DNA from: a bacterium
GTDB lineage: Bacteria > CSSED10-310 > JAJRTK01
Length of the DNA: 25,467 nucleotides
Assembly: GCA_024278345.1 (NCBI GenBank)
Contig: JAJRTK010000129.1
Location: 1-25,467 of the forward strand
Direction of reading: 5' to 3'
This document shows positions 15,515-23,867 of this stretch, piece after piece. Each line of letters starts with the position of its first letter. Positions within the stretch are counted from its first letter, which is position 1. The notes beneath the pieces are model-generated. The model ran no database searches and was not told where the DNA came from. It worked only from the letters and a program-made list of their open reading frames with translations. The position numbers and the translations under genes are program-made.

Positions 15515-18500
15515 TTACGCTTCTCCGTCGGAATTCGAGCTGTTTTGCTCAAGGAGATCAAGTCGTTTCGCAATTCGGCGTTCCAGGAGCTTGAAGCCCC
15601 TTGTTGCGGCGTCAGTCAGGGTCTTTTCCAGCAATTCTCGGCCACGGACCTCATCTTTCTTGAGCTCCAAGAGTCCGCTCCGCCACCGAATCTCCAGCAG
15701 CAGATCCATGTAGCCGGTGTGCTGGAAGTCTCGGAGAAGGGAGCCGAGAAGTTCTCGCGCTTCCTCTTCGAGCCCTTCCGCTGCCAGGCAGTTCGCCACG
15801 GCGAACTCGACGATGATCTGGTTCCGCTGGTTCCTGCTACCGGACATCAGATCCTGAGCGAACCCGGCGGTGGAGGTGGCCTCGTCGGTCCGGCCACTGG
15901 CTAGAAGGAACTGGGAAAGGACCGCCAATGCCTGAGCCTCATCATCGGTGCGGCTCTGGTCTCGAAATACCGTGATGGCGGCGGAGAGGTGCTTTTCTAT
16001 CCCCTCGAGGCTGCCATCGGCCAGGCCAACCGTAGCAAGAGCAACCTGGCTCTTGGCGACGTTTCGGTCCTCGCCGATTTCTAAGCGTAGATTTAGCGCC
16101 TTTTCGTGTTCGTCACGGGCCAGTTTCGTCTCGCCCATGGCAAGATAGACTTGTCCAAGATTGTAGCGTCCGTAGCCGATGCTCCGCCTGTCGCCGATCC
16201 GGCGGGCGGTTTTCAGGGCTTCCCGCGTAATCTTCAGTGCCCGGGCCAGCTCACCTTGCTCCCGGAATACACGGGACAATGCGTTGAGAGAGATCACCGT
16301 ATTGCCCGGGTTTCCAGTTTTCCGGTCGATCTCGAGCGCCGCCTCGAGCTTGAGCCTGGCTTCCTCAAGATTGCCCTGAAGATGGAGAATCCAGCCGATG
16401 CTCCGAAGAGAGCTGGCGATGCCCTGCTGGTTGCCGATCTTCCGAAAAATCCGTAACGCTTCGGCGTGGAGGCTCCGTGAACCAGCCATGTCTCCCAGCC
16501 TTCGCGTGACCCCCGCCAAATGCCGATAGCAGACCGCCTGGTTTTCCAAGTCTCCCAATTTCCGGAAAATCTCCAGGGCCTCATAGTGCATGTTCTTGGC
16601 TTCAGTGATATCTCCGTGTTGCTCCACGAGGAAGTAGGCCAGCCGGGTGAGAGACTTCGCCACTCCGGACTGGTTCCCGATGGTTCGAAAGATCTCCATG
16701 GCCTCTTGCTGGGTCTTCTTCGCGCCCTTGTGGTCCCCTTGGCGTAAGAGCAGACCTGCGAGCTCTTGCAGGCTCTCCGCCACCCCACTTCGAATTCCGG
16801 CACTCTGGAAAAGCTGGCGGGCGCTTTCCAGTTTTCTCCGGGACAAGTCCAGATCCCCTCGGGCTTCCAGGGCGGCGGCCTCGAGAAGGCGAGCCTCGGC
16901 CACCAGGATCTTTGCGCCAAGTTTCTCCCCTTTTGCAGCCGCCTTTTCCGCTGCCGCTCGTTGCCGGCCTGTGTCCGTCAGCGATTGGGCTATTCTGGCC
17001 TCGGTGAGATCGATCCGGGGATCGCTCGATTCCGGCAGCGGCAAAGAACGGAGCTGAGCCAGTGTATGGAGGGCATTGCGCGGAACGCCGGCGTGGATCT
17101 GAGCCGCAGCCAGCAAAAGCCCGTACTCCAACTGATCCGGGTAGAAGATCCAAAGGGATTGGTAAATTTCCACGGCCTTGGCCCACTGGCCAGCCGTCTC
17201 CCTGTACTGTGCTTCCACCATCATGTTGTCGGCGCGGGAGAGGTTTCCCGCCAGCTCGAACGCCCGCCGGGCCTCGCTTCTGGCTTCCCGGTCGAAGCCC
17301 AGCTTTTGCCAGGCGGCCGCCAACGCGGAGTGGGCCAGGGCATGGTCGGGCTCCAGGGTCACGGCCTCGGAAAGCAGTCTTCGCGCCTCCAGAGCATCGA
17401 ATCTCCGCAAACGTTCCAGACCCTCGGAGTAACGCTTGGCGGCCGCCGGGTTCCGGGGGAGCGTGGCGCGAACAATGTCCACCTCACCGGCGGATAACCT
17501 TCCGATTCCCAGGCTGCTACGGAGCTCACCGCCCAGCCGGCTCACCATGTCGAAGAATTCCGCTTCCGGCCCTACCTTTGCCTGCGACAGAAGCATGGCT
17601 CCCGTCTTGGCATCCTGGAGCCGCAAGTCGAATCGAATCGAAGGTTCTTTTCCCGAGTCCAGAAACAAATAGCTCCCGGAGACAAAATAGTCGGCACCCA
17701 GCCTGTTTCGGAGCCTCGCCATCGTTTCCGTCGAAAGCGCCTGACCTTCCTTCAGATCGAGCTCAAGATTCATCCTCACGATGAGCTCGTTGGGGATGAC
17801 CCGCATCTTTTCTCCCAGCACCAATTCCGTCTCCAGCATCTCCGTGAGGGCCGTGGAAATCCATGCCGCGCCGGGGTCTTCGGATAGGTTCCTGAAGCCC
17901 AGGACCGCCACGAGCTTCCGGGAACCATTGGGAAAAAACCACCGACTCGCCGCCATAAACCCGACGCCCACCACCATCAAGAAGATCAAAACCACTGCGG
18001 CCCAGCGCCAAATGCTTCTTTCAGAGAAAAGAAAACCGGGCTCTTTCTTGCCCTGCAGAGTTTCCACCAATTCCCGAGCACTGGTGAATCGCTTGGCCGG
18101 GTCGCGCTCCAAGCATCGAAGAATCGCTCGCTCCCACCTGGAATCGAGATCAGGAACAAAAAGACGAGGGGCGGGAGGCGGCTGCTTGAGCCGTAGAACC
18201 GCCGTGGCAAGAGCGTTCCCCTTGGAAAAGGGCCGATGCCCCGTCATCATCTCGTACATCACGATGCCCAAGGCATAGATGTCCGAGGCTGGCGTGACGC
18301 GGCTCCCCTCCACCTGTTCCGGGGACATGTAGGCAGGCGTCCCGATGAGTGTTCCCGCGTCGGTGATGGAGTCGCCTTCCGAGTCCTGCGTGGATTCGAT
18401 CCGAGCCAACCCAAAATCGGTGACCACGGCACGTTCCCGACCATTCTCCTCCACGAGCATCACGTTAGAGCTCTTGAAGTCCCGGTGGATCACTCCCACC

Positions 18501-19147
18501 CGGTGCGCCGCTTCCAGGGCTTCGGCCATCTGCTCCAGAAGCGGGAGGGCTTGCGCTGGCTTCATGGGGCTTTCCCGCCGTAGACGGGCCATCAGAGTCT
18601 CGCCGTCCAAGAACTCCATCGTCAAGAAGGTGATCCGCTGGTTGGCATGGGAAGAGCCACGGGCATCCGGCTGGAAGTGATAAGAAAGATCGAAAAGCCG
18701 GCAAACATTCGGATGAGTAACCTTGTGAGCAAGCTGGATCTCACGGCGGAACCGCTCAATGACCCGCCTTTCCTTGGCGATCTCTCCTCGGACGGTCTTG
18801 AGAGCAACCCTGACGGACAGCTCGAGATCCTTGGCCTCGTAGACTTCGCCCACGGCACCCTGGGCTAGAAACCTAACGATCCGATAGCGGCCCGCCACGA
18901 TATCTCCCGGCCCAAAGATCGTCTTCTCCAAAGATCTCGGGCCCTTCTCCTTTTCTCCTGCGTCATGCTCCGTCAGCGTAGAACCCGTATCGGACAGTTT
19001 CGAGGAAAGAATTGGCACTGCCCGCCGGAGTCCCACCGGGGTCTCGGAGCTCGCGAGCTCCGCCTCCTCACGAGGTCCGGGAGCCGTTTCGCTATCGGGA
19101 ACCTCCGGGTTCCCCGGTCTTCCATCTTTCCCGTGGACCGCGGTCAT
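15515..19147 (-). CDS. Transmembrane Ser/Thr protein kinase with TolB-like domain and TPR repeats
   Basis: The 1210-residue protein has a cytoplasmic eukaryotic-type kinase domain (about 88-365): loop LAQGAVGEVY with Ala in place of the first Gly (A95), VALK Lys117, HRDFKSSN (221-228, catalytic D223), DFG (D244) and TPAYMSPEQ. A membrane segment (about 379-401) follows. Next comes a TolB/FlgO-like region (about 409-548, with AVLGFRNLS and LGADYFVSGSYL), then TPRs; from about 783 to 1062 these form tight 40-residue repeats of the MalT/LGN type. The catalytic residues suggest an active kinase whose extracytoplasmic part senses or binds partners. An in-frame ATG exists at 19321, inside the preceding gene; the ATG at 19147 is chosen because AGGAG lies seven bases upstream and it clears the preceding stop by 16 bp. 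Confidence 0.93.
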   Translation of the reverse strand: MTAVHGKDGRPGNPEVPDSETAPGPREEAELASSETPVGLRRAVPILSSKLSDTGSTLTEHDAGEKEKGPRSLEKTIFGPGDIVAGRYRIVRFLAQGAVGEVYEAKDLELSVRVALKTVRGEIAKERRVIERFRREIQLAHKVTHPNVCRLFDLSYHFQPDARGSSHANQRITFLTMEFLDGETLMARLRRESPMKPAQALPLLEQMAEALEAAHRVGVIHRDFKSSNVMLVEENGRERAVVTDFGLARIESTQDSEGDSITDAGTLIGTPAYMSPEQVEGSRVTPASDIYALGIVMYEMMTGHRPFSKGNALATAVLRLKQPPPAPRLFVPDLDSRWERAILRCLERDPAKRFTSARELVETLQGKKEPGFLFSERSIWRWAAVVLIFLMVVGVGFMAASRWFFPNGSRKLVAVLGFRNLSEDPGAAWISTALTEMLETELVLGEKMRVIPNELIVRMNLELDLKEGQALSTETMARLRNRLGADYFVSGSYLFLDSGKEPSIRFDLRLQDAKTGAMLLSQAKVGPEAEFFDMVSRLGGELRSSLGIGRLSAGEVDIVRATLPRNPAAAKRYSEGLERLRRFDALEARRLLSEAVTLEPDHALAHSALAAAWQKLGFDREARSEARRAFELAGNLSRADNMMVEAQYRETAGQWAKAVEIYQSLWIFYPDQLEYGLLLAAAQIHAGVPRNALHTLAQLRSLPLPESSDPRIDLTEARIAQSLTDTGRQRAAAEKAAAKGEKLGAKILVAEARLLEAAALEARGDLDLSRRKLESARQLFQSAGIRSGVAESLQELAGLLLRQGDHKGAKKTQQEAMEIFRTIGNQSGVAKSLTRLAYFLVEQHGDITEAKNMHYEALEIFRKLGDLENQAVCYRHLAGVTRRLGDMAGSRSLHAEALRIFRKIGNQQGIASSLRSIGWILHLQGNLEEARLKLEAALEIDRKTGNPGNTVISLNALSRVFREQGELARALKITREALKTARRIGDRRSIGYGRYNLGQVYLAMGETKLARDEHEKALNLRLEIGEDRNVAKSQVALATVGLADGSLEGIEKHLSAAITVFRDQSRTDDEAQALAVLSQFLLASGRTDEATSTAGFAQDLMSGSRNQRNQIIVEFAVANCLAAEGLEEEARELLGSLLRDFQHTGYMDLLLEIRWRSGLLELKKDEVRGRELLEKTLTDAATRGFKLLERRIAKRLDLLEQNSSNSDGEA
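15962..16801 (-). repeat. About seven tandem 40-residue TPR coding repeats
   Basis: Within the kinase gene, residues about 783-1062 repeat with a 40-residue (120-bp) period. The consensus resembles EALxIFRKIGN followed by a short variable stretch, then SLxxLAxxLxxQGD and xxAK. Copies differ, so this is an old protein repeat rather than a recent DNA duplication. The longer 40-residue period, against the canonical 34, is typical of MalT/LGN-type TPR arrays. Confidence 0.7.
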
Positions 19148-19163
19148 GCCTGTTCTCCTGCAT

Positions 19164-21794
19164 TCAGAATGTCGTACCGCTGGCGATGTAGAAGGAGGTC
19201 CCTTCATCCGTCTGGACCACCGACAACCCGAATCGGGCCGATTGCTCCAGGACGTTGACGAAAAAACCACCACCAACGGCAGGATGCCATTCCTTCGAAG
19301 ATTCGCCATCCAGAAAAACACGGCCGAGGTCGCCCAGCGCCATCACTCCCCATTGACCCGGCACCAGGAAGGTGAATCGGCCCACAAGAAAACTGAGCTC
19401 CAACGAACCTGATACCGACGCCTCTCCCGCGAACCGGTTGAGCAGATACCCTCGAAGAGTCTCCGAACCTCCCAGGTACGCGGCGCCGTGGTAGGGAAAG
19501 TTTCCCAACACCTTCTCCCCACTGACCCGGATCCCCATTCCAGCACGGCTGGAAAAGTCTACCCGCGTCGCCCAACGCGCTCCCACCGATCCGTAAGAGC
19601 TTCTGACATCCCATAGACCGGGAACCCAGACTCCTTGAGCTTCCAATTGGCTTCTCAGGCCCCGGACGTCACCGGGATTCCCGGAAGCCAGCTTGAAACC
19701 ACCGCGTAAGCCAAGCTGCCCAAACCGCTCTTTCGCGCCGTAAGGCAGTGTTCCACCTAACAGCGTTCCAGCGTCGATGTCCAGAAACGAGATCTGGAGC
19801 TCGGGACCCACAAAAAGGTCGAACCACTTTTTCGCCTCGTAGTGGATCTCCGGCACCACGCGGATCGTTCGCTTTTCCAGCTCGTAGAACTCATCCGGCA
19901 TCTCCCGAGATGTCTCGTTGCCGAACCCATAAAAATTCAGGTTGTCGAATCCAGACCACCCGGCTTCCAGCGTTGAGAAAATCCTGGAATTCCGCCGACG
20001 GTATTCTCCCCGGTAACTGCCTGCCGACCTCATGACACCAAAGGCGAATCCAGCCCGTACCACGTGCCGGAAAGCATAGGGGTTCTTCCGGAATCCATAG
20101 TTGGTCCAGGTAGCTCCGCCCCCCAGAACAGGCCCACCGTCCGGAGAAAACCCGATCCACAAGAGCGGTTGTCGCCGCTGCCCCCAATCCCTTGGAAATG
20201 CCCAGGGCTGCGTCGGATCGGGCAAGGGGTTCTCGTAAGGCTCCGGCCCAACCCTGACTTTCCCCTTGCCGGCCACCAGGTTTGAGCCCTGGCTATCGAA
20301 AAAGCGAATTTCGCTTCCCTCTGTGACGCGGATCTCATCGTCGCCTTCACCGCCCACGACGAAGATACGGATCTTTGTCTCGCCTTCCGCCACGAATTCG
20401 TCGGCTCCACCGTGAAGATAGATCCGCACCTCCCGCGTCTCCGGGTAGTGGAACGTCCGGCGGAAATAGACCTTCCGGATGAATTCCCCCCCCTCAGCCC
20501 GGGCCACTGAAAGCTCGAAGCCTCCATCCCCAAGGCTCCGGATTTCGGCGCGATCATTTTGGTCGGTACAGTGAACATCCACCTCCGCCGCCAGATGGTG
20601 GTAGAATCTATCAACGACCTCGAAAAGCCCGGCCCGCCGTTTTTTCAAAAGCTGGGCCAGCCCAGTTCCATTTTTTTCGTAGAGCTCTTTTGGCATTCGC
20701 CGGACAGCCGACTCGATGACGTCGTCAGTCAGTCGCCTCTCCACTTCCTGGGCTAGGTCGTCCCAGTCCGATTTCTCCAAACTGGTGAGAAGTAACCGGT
20801 CCACTTGCCACCCGTTGGTCGTGGGTCCCTCGATATTGGGGTAGTGATCCCGGAAGACTAGAAGTTTTGGCTGGTAGAAGCGGACAAGGAACATCAGGGC
20901 GCCCTCGTAATTGGCGAAAGCCTGGTCCCGATCCTCGGGGATCGGCTGCCATCCCACCCGATCAGGAAACTTTGCCCACCGCCACTGCTTCCGGTGGCGA
21001 TCCCAGTCACCCAGGAAAAGATCAAGGATCCGCGCCCGCAGGAAGGCCCGGGCATCGACCCGTTCGTTTCCCCCATCCAAAAGCCTCTTCCAAAGCTTAG
21101 ACGTACTGATGATCTCCGTCGCGCCATGGAAGCCGGGATTCGTTTCCGACACGGCGCCAGGATACTCTTCCAATGTCCCAACCCGCCCAGCGAAATCTTC
21201 TCTGAATTGGCCCAGAGAAGGATCGTCGGGCATGACCACCAACCTTGGAGTCAGGTGCAGCACCCCCACGGCCTCCGCCAGGGTAGGCACCATGAGAGGA
21301 CCGGCGGGATGCGCCCCGGCAAGCTGATCCTGCACGAGCCGGCCCGCCAATGTGGCTCGAAGTTCCGCCGGCAAAACTTCGGTCAGGTTCTTGACGATGC
21401 TCCGGAACGTGTAGTCCCGGCCATCGGCTCCCCGCATCGCCAGCCCTGGCGTCTGCATTCCGCCCACCCGGAAACGAGGCGTCAATCCCCCGGCCACCTT
21501 TCCAAGGTCCAGAACCTCCACTTCCATGGGAGTCGTCCAGAGATCCCGGTAGTCCCTTCCGAACATCCAACGATGGAATGAACCCGCTTTGAGATGAGCC
21601 GCCGGCGTCACGACGCGCCTCTCCACCTGACTCATGACTTTGCCGGGATCCAAATCCTCAGCCCGGGGAGAACCCGCACTTCCCGCTATCCCAAAAACGA
21701 AAACCAGACCGGCTAACCATAAACTCTTCCACCGGTTCACCCCCGAGCTCAACCGGCAAGACCACGGTCGTGTCTCCCTCCACATCAACATCAT
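19164..21794 (-). CDS. Fusion of an atypical kinase-like domain with a BamA/D15-type outer-membrane barrel
   Basis: The 876-residue protein has a signal peptide (about 22-45). Residues about 100-345 resemble HipA/Fam20-like atypical kinases: GRDYTFRSIVKN (125-136) as a possible beta-3 lysine strand (Lys135), VVMPDDPSLG (186-195) as hinge, GDWDRHRKQWRW (262-273) as catalytic-loop candidate (D265) and PIPEDRDQAF (284-293) as metal-site candidate. A strand-rich RTX-like linker (about 455-505, GGEGDDEI) follows. The C-terminus (about 540-876) is an Omp85-type barrel with FYGFGNETS, the loop-6 motif LRGY (780-783) and a terminal Phe. I recall similar motifs in Bacteroidetes barrel proteins preceded by a metallophosphoesterase; no phosphoesterase is present here. 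Kinase activity is inference. The start at 21794 has GGAAGG seven bases upstream. It is followed 16 bp later by the Ser/Thr kinase. Confidence 0.82.
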   Translation of the reverse strand: MMLMWRETRPWSCRLSSGVNRWKSLWLAGLVFVFGIAGSAGSPRAEDLDPGKVMSQVERRVVTPAAHLKAGSFHRWMFGRDYRDLWTTPMEVEVLDLGKVAGGLTPRFRVGGMQTPGLAMRGADGRDYTFRSIVKNLTEVLPAELRATLAGRLVQDQLAGAHPAGPLMVPTLAEAVGVLHLTPRLVVMPDDPSLGQFREDFAGRVGTLEEYPGAVSETNPGFHGATEIISTSKLWKRLLDGGNERVDARAFLRARILDLFLGDWDRHRKQWRWAKFPDRVGWQPIPEDRDQAFANYEGALMFLVRFYQPKLLVFRDHYPNIEGPTTNGWQVDRLLLTSLEKSDWDDLAQEVERRLTDDVIESAVRRMPKELYEKNGTGLAQLLKKRRAGLFEVVDRFYHHLAAEVDVHCTDQNDRAEIRSLGDGGFELSVARAEGGEFIRKVYFRRTFHYPETREVRIYLHGGADEFVAEGETKIRIFVVGGEGDDEIRVTEGSEIRFFDSQGSNLVAGKGKVRVGPEPYENPLPDPTQPWAFPRDWGQRRQPLLWIGFSPDGGPVLGGGATWTNYGFRKNPYAFRHVVRAGFAFGVMRSAGSYRGEYRRRNSRIFSTLEAGWSGFDNLNFYGFGNETSREMPDEFYELEKRTIRVVPEIHYEAKKWFDLFVGPELQISFLDIDAGTLLGGTLPYGAKERFGQLGLRGGFKLASGNPGDVRGLRSQLEAQGVWVPGLWDVRSSYGSVGARWATRVDFSSRAGMGIRVSGEKVLGNFPYHGAAYLGGSETLRGYLLNRFAGEASVSGSLELSFLVGRFTFLVPGQWGVMALGDLGRVFLDGESSKEWHPAVGGGFFVNVLEQSARFGLSVVQTDEGTSFYIASGTTF

Positions 21795-21958
21795 CCCTCA
21801 GCCTTCCTTGCCCCGTTACGCCAGCCACAAGTCAACAAGAGCTTGAATCTGATCGCCTTTCCTTCCTACCCTGGGACAGTCAATCTTCCTTAAGCCTGTC
21901 CAACCGCCAATCAAGGAATTCCCGTGCCAGCGATCCTACGCCACAAGGACAGAAGACC
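21795..21958. promoter_or_regulatory. Divergent intergenic region
   Basis: These 164 bp lie between the barrel-fusion gene (minus) and the PAP2 gene (plus) and must drive both. Weak plus-strand boxes (TTGAAT then TACCCT, 18-nt gap) and TTGACT elements on the minus strand are present, but none is convincing. No strong inverted repeat was seen. Confidence 0.35.
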
Positions 21959-23020
21959 ATGAACACCCGACTTTGGCGAATGTTGCCCGCCTTTCTTTTG
22001 CTGGCTCTTTTCTTCCCCGCTTCCGCACCTGCCGTACATTTTCACGACTCGTGGCTCGACCGGCCCCTCCAAACTTCGGCGAATTCCTTTCTCGGCATCC
22101 TTGACCAACCCCAGGTCAATGACGCTTCTCCCACTTCTTTCAAGCAACTACCTAGCCCCCAAAAACCCAACTTGGGCCTCCGTTACGACCTCAAATGGGA
22201 CCTGCCCGTCACACTCGGCGGCCTGGCCCTCTGGTTCACCCTCGAGGTCACCGATTCCCTGGCGCCCGCGAACTGCCGGTGGTGCGATAGCGATGCCCAA
22301 GGAAACAACTCCCTCAACGGCCTCGACAATTCGCTCAGAAATTCTCTTCTGTGGGACAACCCCAAGAGGGCACAAAGTTTCAGCGACCTGCTCTTCCTGG
22401 GAATCGCCCCCTTGACAGCCTTTGGCCTGAATGCCGCCGCCGCCGCTCACGACGGAAGCTTCGACCTCAACCGCCAATGGATGGTGGAGTCTATGATCAT
22501 TCTCGAAGCCGCGGCCATGACAGCCAACTTTACCCGCCTCCTCAAATTTGCCTTTGCTCGAGAACGACCCGCTGTCCACTTCGGGACCCAAGACGGCCTG
22601 AACGTCCCCGATGCAAGCCGGAACACTTCTTTCTTCTCCGGCCATGCCAGCATGACCTTTTCCCTGGCCGCCGCCGGTGGCACCATCGCCTCCATGCGCG
22701 GATACCGTTGGGCACCCCTGGTTTGGGCCGGCGGCATGACCATCGCGGCGACCACGGGATACCTGCGCATCGCCGGTGACCGGCACTACTTCACCGATGT
22801 CCTGGCAGGAGCTATCGTGGGATCGGCCGTCGGCTTTGCCGTACCCTATTTCTTTCACCGGCCCCGTAAAAAAACTCCCGGAAACCGCTTCTCCAAAGCT
22901 CTGCCCTTCGACGGCGATGCTTCTCTCCAGCTTCCTCAAGGAGCCAGTCCACAAAAGCTCACCATCGATCTCTTTCCTCTCCAAGGCGGCGGATACGTGG
23001 GCTTTCGCTGGCGGCGCTAA
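21959..23020 (+). CDS. PAP2-superfamily phosphatase, secreted or membrane-anchored
   Basis: The 353-residue protein has an N-terminal signal sequence (about 8-25). All three lipid-phosphatase motifs are intact: K196-x6-R203P204 (KFAFARERP), S227G228H229 (FFSGHAS) and R270-x5-H276-x3-D280 (RIAGDRHYFTD). H229 and H276 are the expected nucleophile and acid/base. Hydrophobic helices at about 84-100, 143-163, 176-195, 232-244, 252-270 and 281-298 support a membrane protein, followed by a hydrophilic tail of about 50 residues. Likely substrates are undecaprenyl pyrophosphate, phosphatidylglycerophosphate or lipid A phosphates; sequence alone cannot choose. The start is the ATG at 21959, with AAGGA nine bases upstream; an open in-frame extension to 21770 crosses the divergent promoter region and looks non-coding. 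Confidence 0.92.
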   Translation: MNTRLWRMLPAFLLLALFFPASAPAVHFHDSWLDRPLQTSANSFLGILDQPQVNDASPTSFKQLPSPQKPNLGLRYDLKWDLPVTLGGLALWFTLEVTDSLAPANCRWCDSDAQGNNSLNGLDNSLRNSLLWDNPKRAQSFSDLLFLGIAPLTAFGLNAAAAAHDGSFDLNRQWMVESMIILEAAAMTANFTRLLKFAFARERPAVHFGTQDGLNVPDASRNTSFFSGHASMTFSLAAAGGTIASMRGYRWAPLVWAGGMTIAATTGYLRIAGDRHYFTDVLAGAIVGSAVGFAVPYFFHRPRKKTPGNRFSKALPFDGDASLQLPQGASPQKLTIDLFPLQGGGYVGFRWRR

Positions 23021-23173
23021 GATGACTGCCGCTTCACAAAACCGGGCCGCCTCTGGACAATTCGGCAAAAACAGGCGATGTTTGCTAAAGTTAGGGTGCT
23101 AGATTCAAAGGGCTCGGTCTTCGGGGACGCCCTCCCGAAGGCGAAATCCCCCGATTGGAGAAAAGAAAAGCAA

Positions 23174-23671
23174 GTGCCGATTCTATCCAAAAGAACCCGC
23201 TACGCCTTACATGGCGTAGGCTACATCGCGGCTTTTGCCGAGGGCAAACCCGTGCCTCTCGACCGGATCCTGAAGTATCTGAAAATCTACTCCCGCCACC
23301 TCACGCTCTCGTCGGGCTACATCCGAAAGATATTTCAAGACATCTCCAGGGCGGGCCTGATCCAGGCGACCTTTGGCCCGCGAGGTGGATACTCCCTGGG
23401 GCGGGCCGCGGAAGAGATCAAGCTCCTTGACATCGTCGAGGTCTTGGAGGGACCGATATTCTCCGATTGTTGCCTCCTTTCCTCCGGCATTCACGGCTGT
23501 CCCGTGGAGACCAATTGCGGCGTCCGCAAAATCATCCACGGCGCCGAAATGGCCCTCTACCGCTTCCTCCATGATACCACCGTCGAAACACTCACCAAGG
23601 AAATGGTTTTCCCGGATGGCCCAGCCAACGAAGGAAAACCAGGGGAAATCCTCACCATCGAGAGTTCTTAA
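23174..23671 (+). CDS. Rrf2-family transcriptional regulator, probable Fe-S sensor
   Basis: The 165-residue protein matches the Rrf2/IscR/NsrR layout: N-terminal LSKRTRYAL (4-12), a winged helix with SSGYIRKIFQDISRAGLI, the wing GPRGGYSLGR (68-77), the conserved IKLLDIVEVLEG (82-93), then a cysteine loop (C99, C100, C109, C115). Such cysteines hold an iron-sulfur cluster that senses iron, nitric oxide or redox state. The spacing is longer between the first two ligands than the usual five residues. The GTG start at 23174 puts the family's N-terminus in register; an ATG at 23078 would add 32 unrelated residues. GGAG lies 13 bases upstream of the GTG, a weak site. It sits between the PAP2 and porin-like genes on the same strand, and its target is unknown. 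Confidence 0.88.
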   Translation: MPILSKRTRYALHGVGYIAAFAEGKPVPLDRILKYLKIYSRHLTLSSGYIRKIFQDISRAGLIQATFGPRGGYSLGRAAEEIKLLDIVEVLEGPIFSDCCLLSSGIHGCPVETNCGVRKIIHGAEMALYRFLHDTTVETLTKEMVFPDGPANEGKPGEILTIESS

Positions 23672-23867
23672 TCCCTGCCACACCATCTTGTGAGTTCCGG
23701 CGATGATCTCCCACCTCGGGGATCTTTCGGCGGTGGGCCGCCTTCAGGGCAAAATATCCCAAAAGCGCTTTCCTTTTCCTGGTTGCGTTCCGCTCCCGTC
23801 AGCGGCCATCCGGCCGCCGACACTCGCCCCTTTTCTCCACGAATCGGCCTCCCTCCCAAGGAAGACG

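Noticed and set aside
22148-23068. 306-residue open frame on the minus strand opposite the PAP2 gene
   Set aside because: The plus strand has all three PAP2 motifs intact, and the antisense translation is Gly/Glu rich with no motif.
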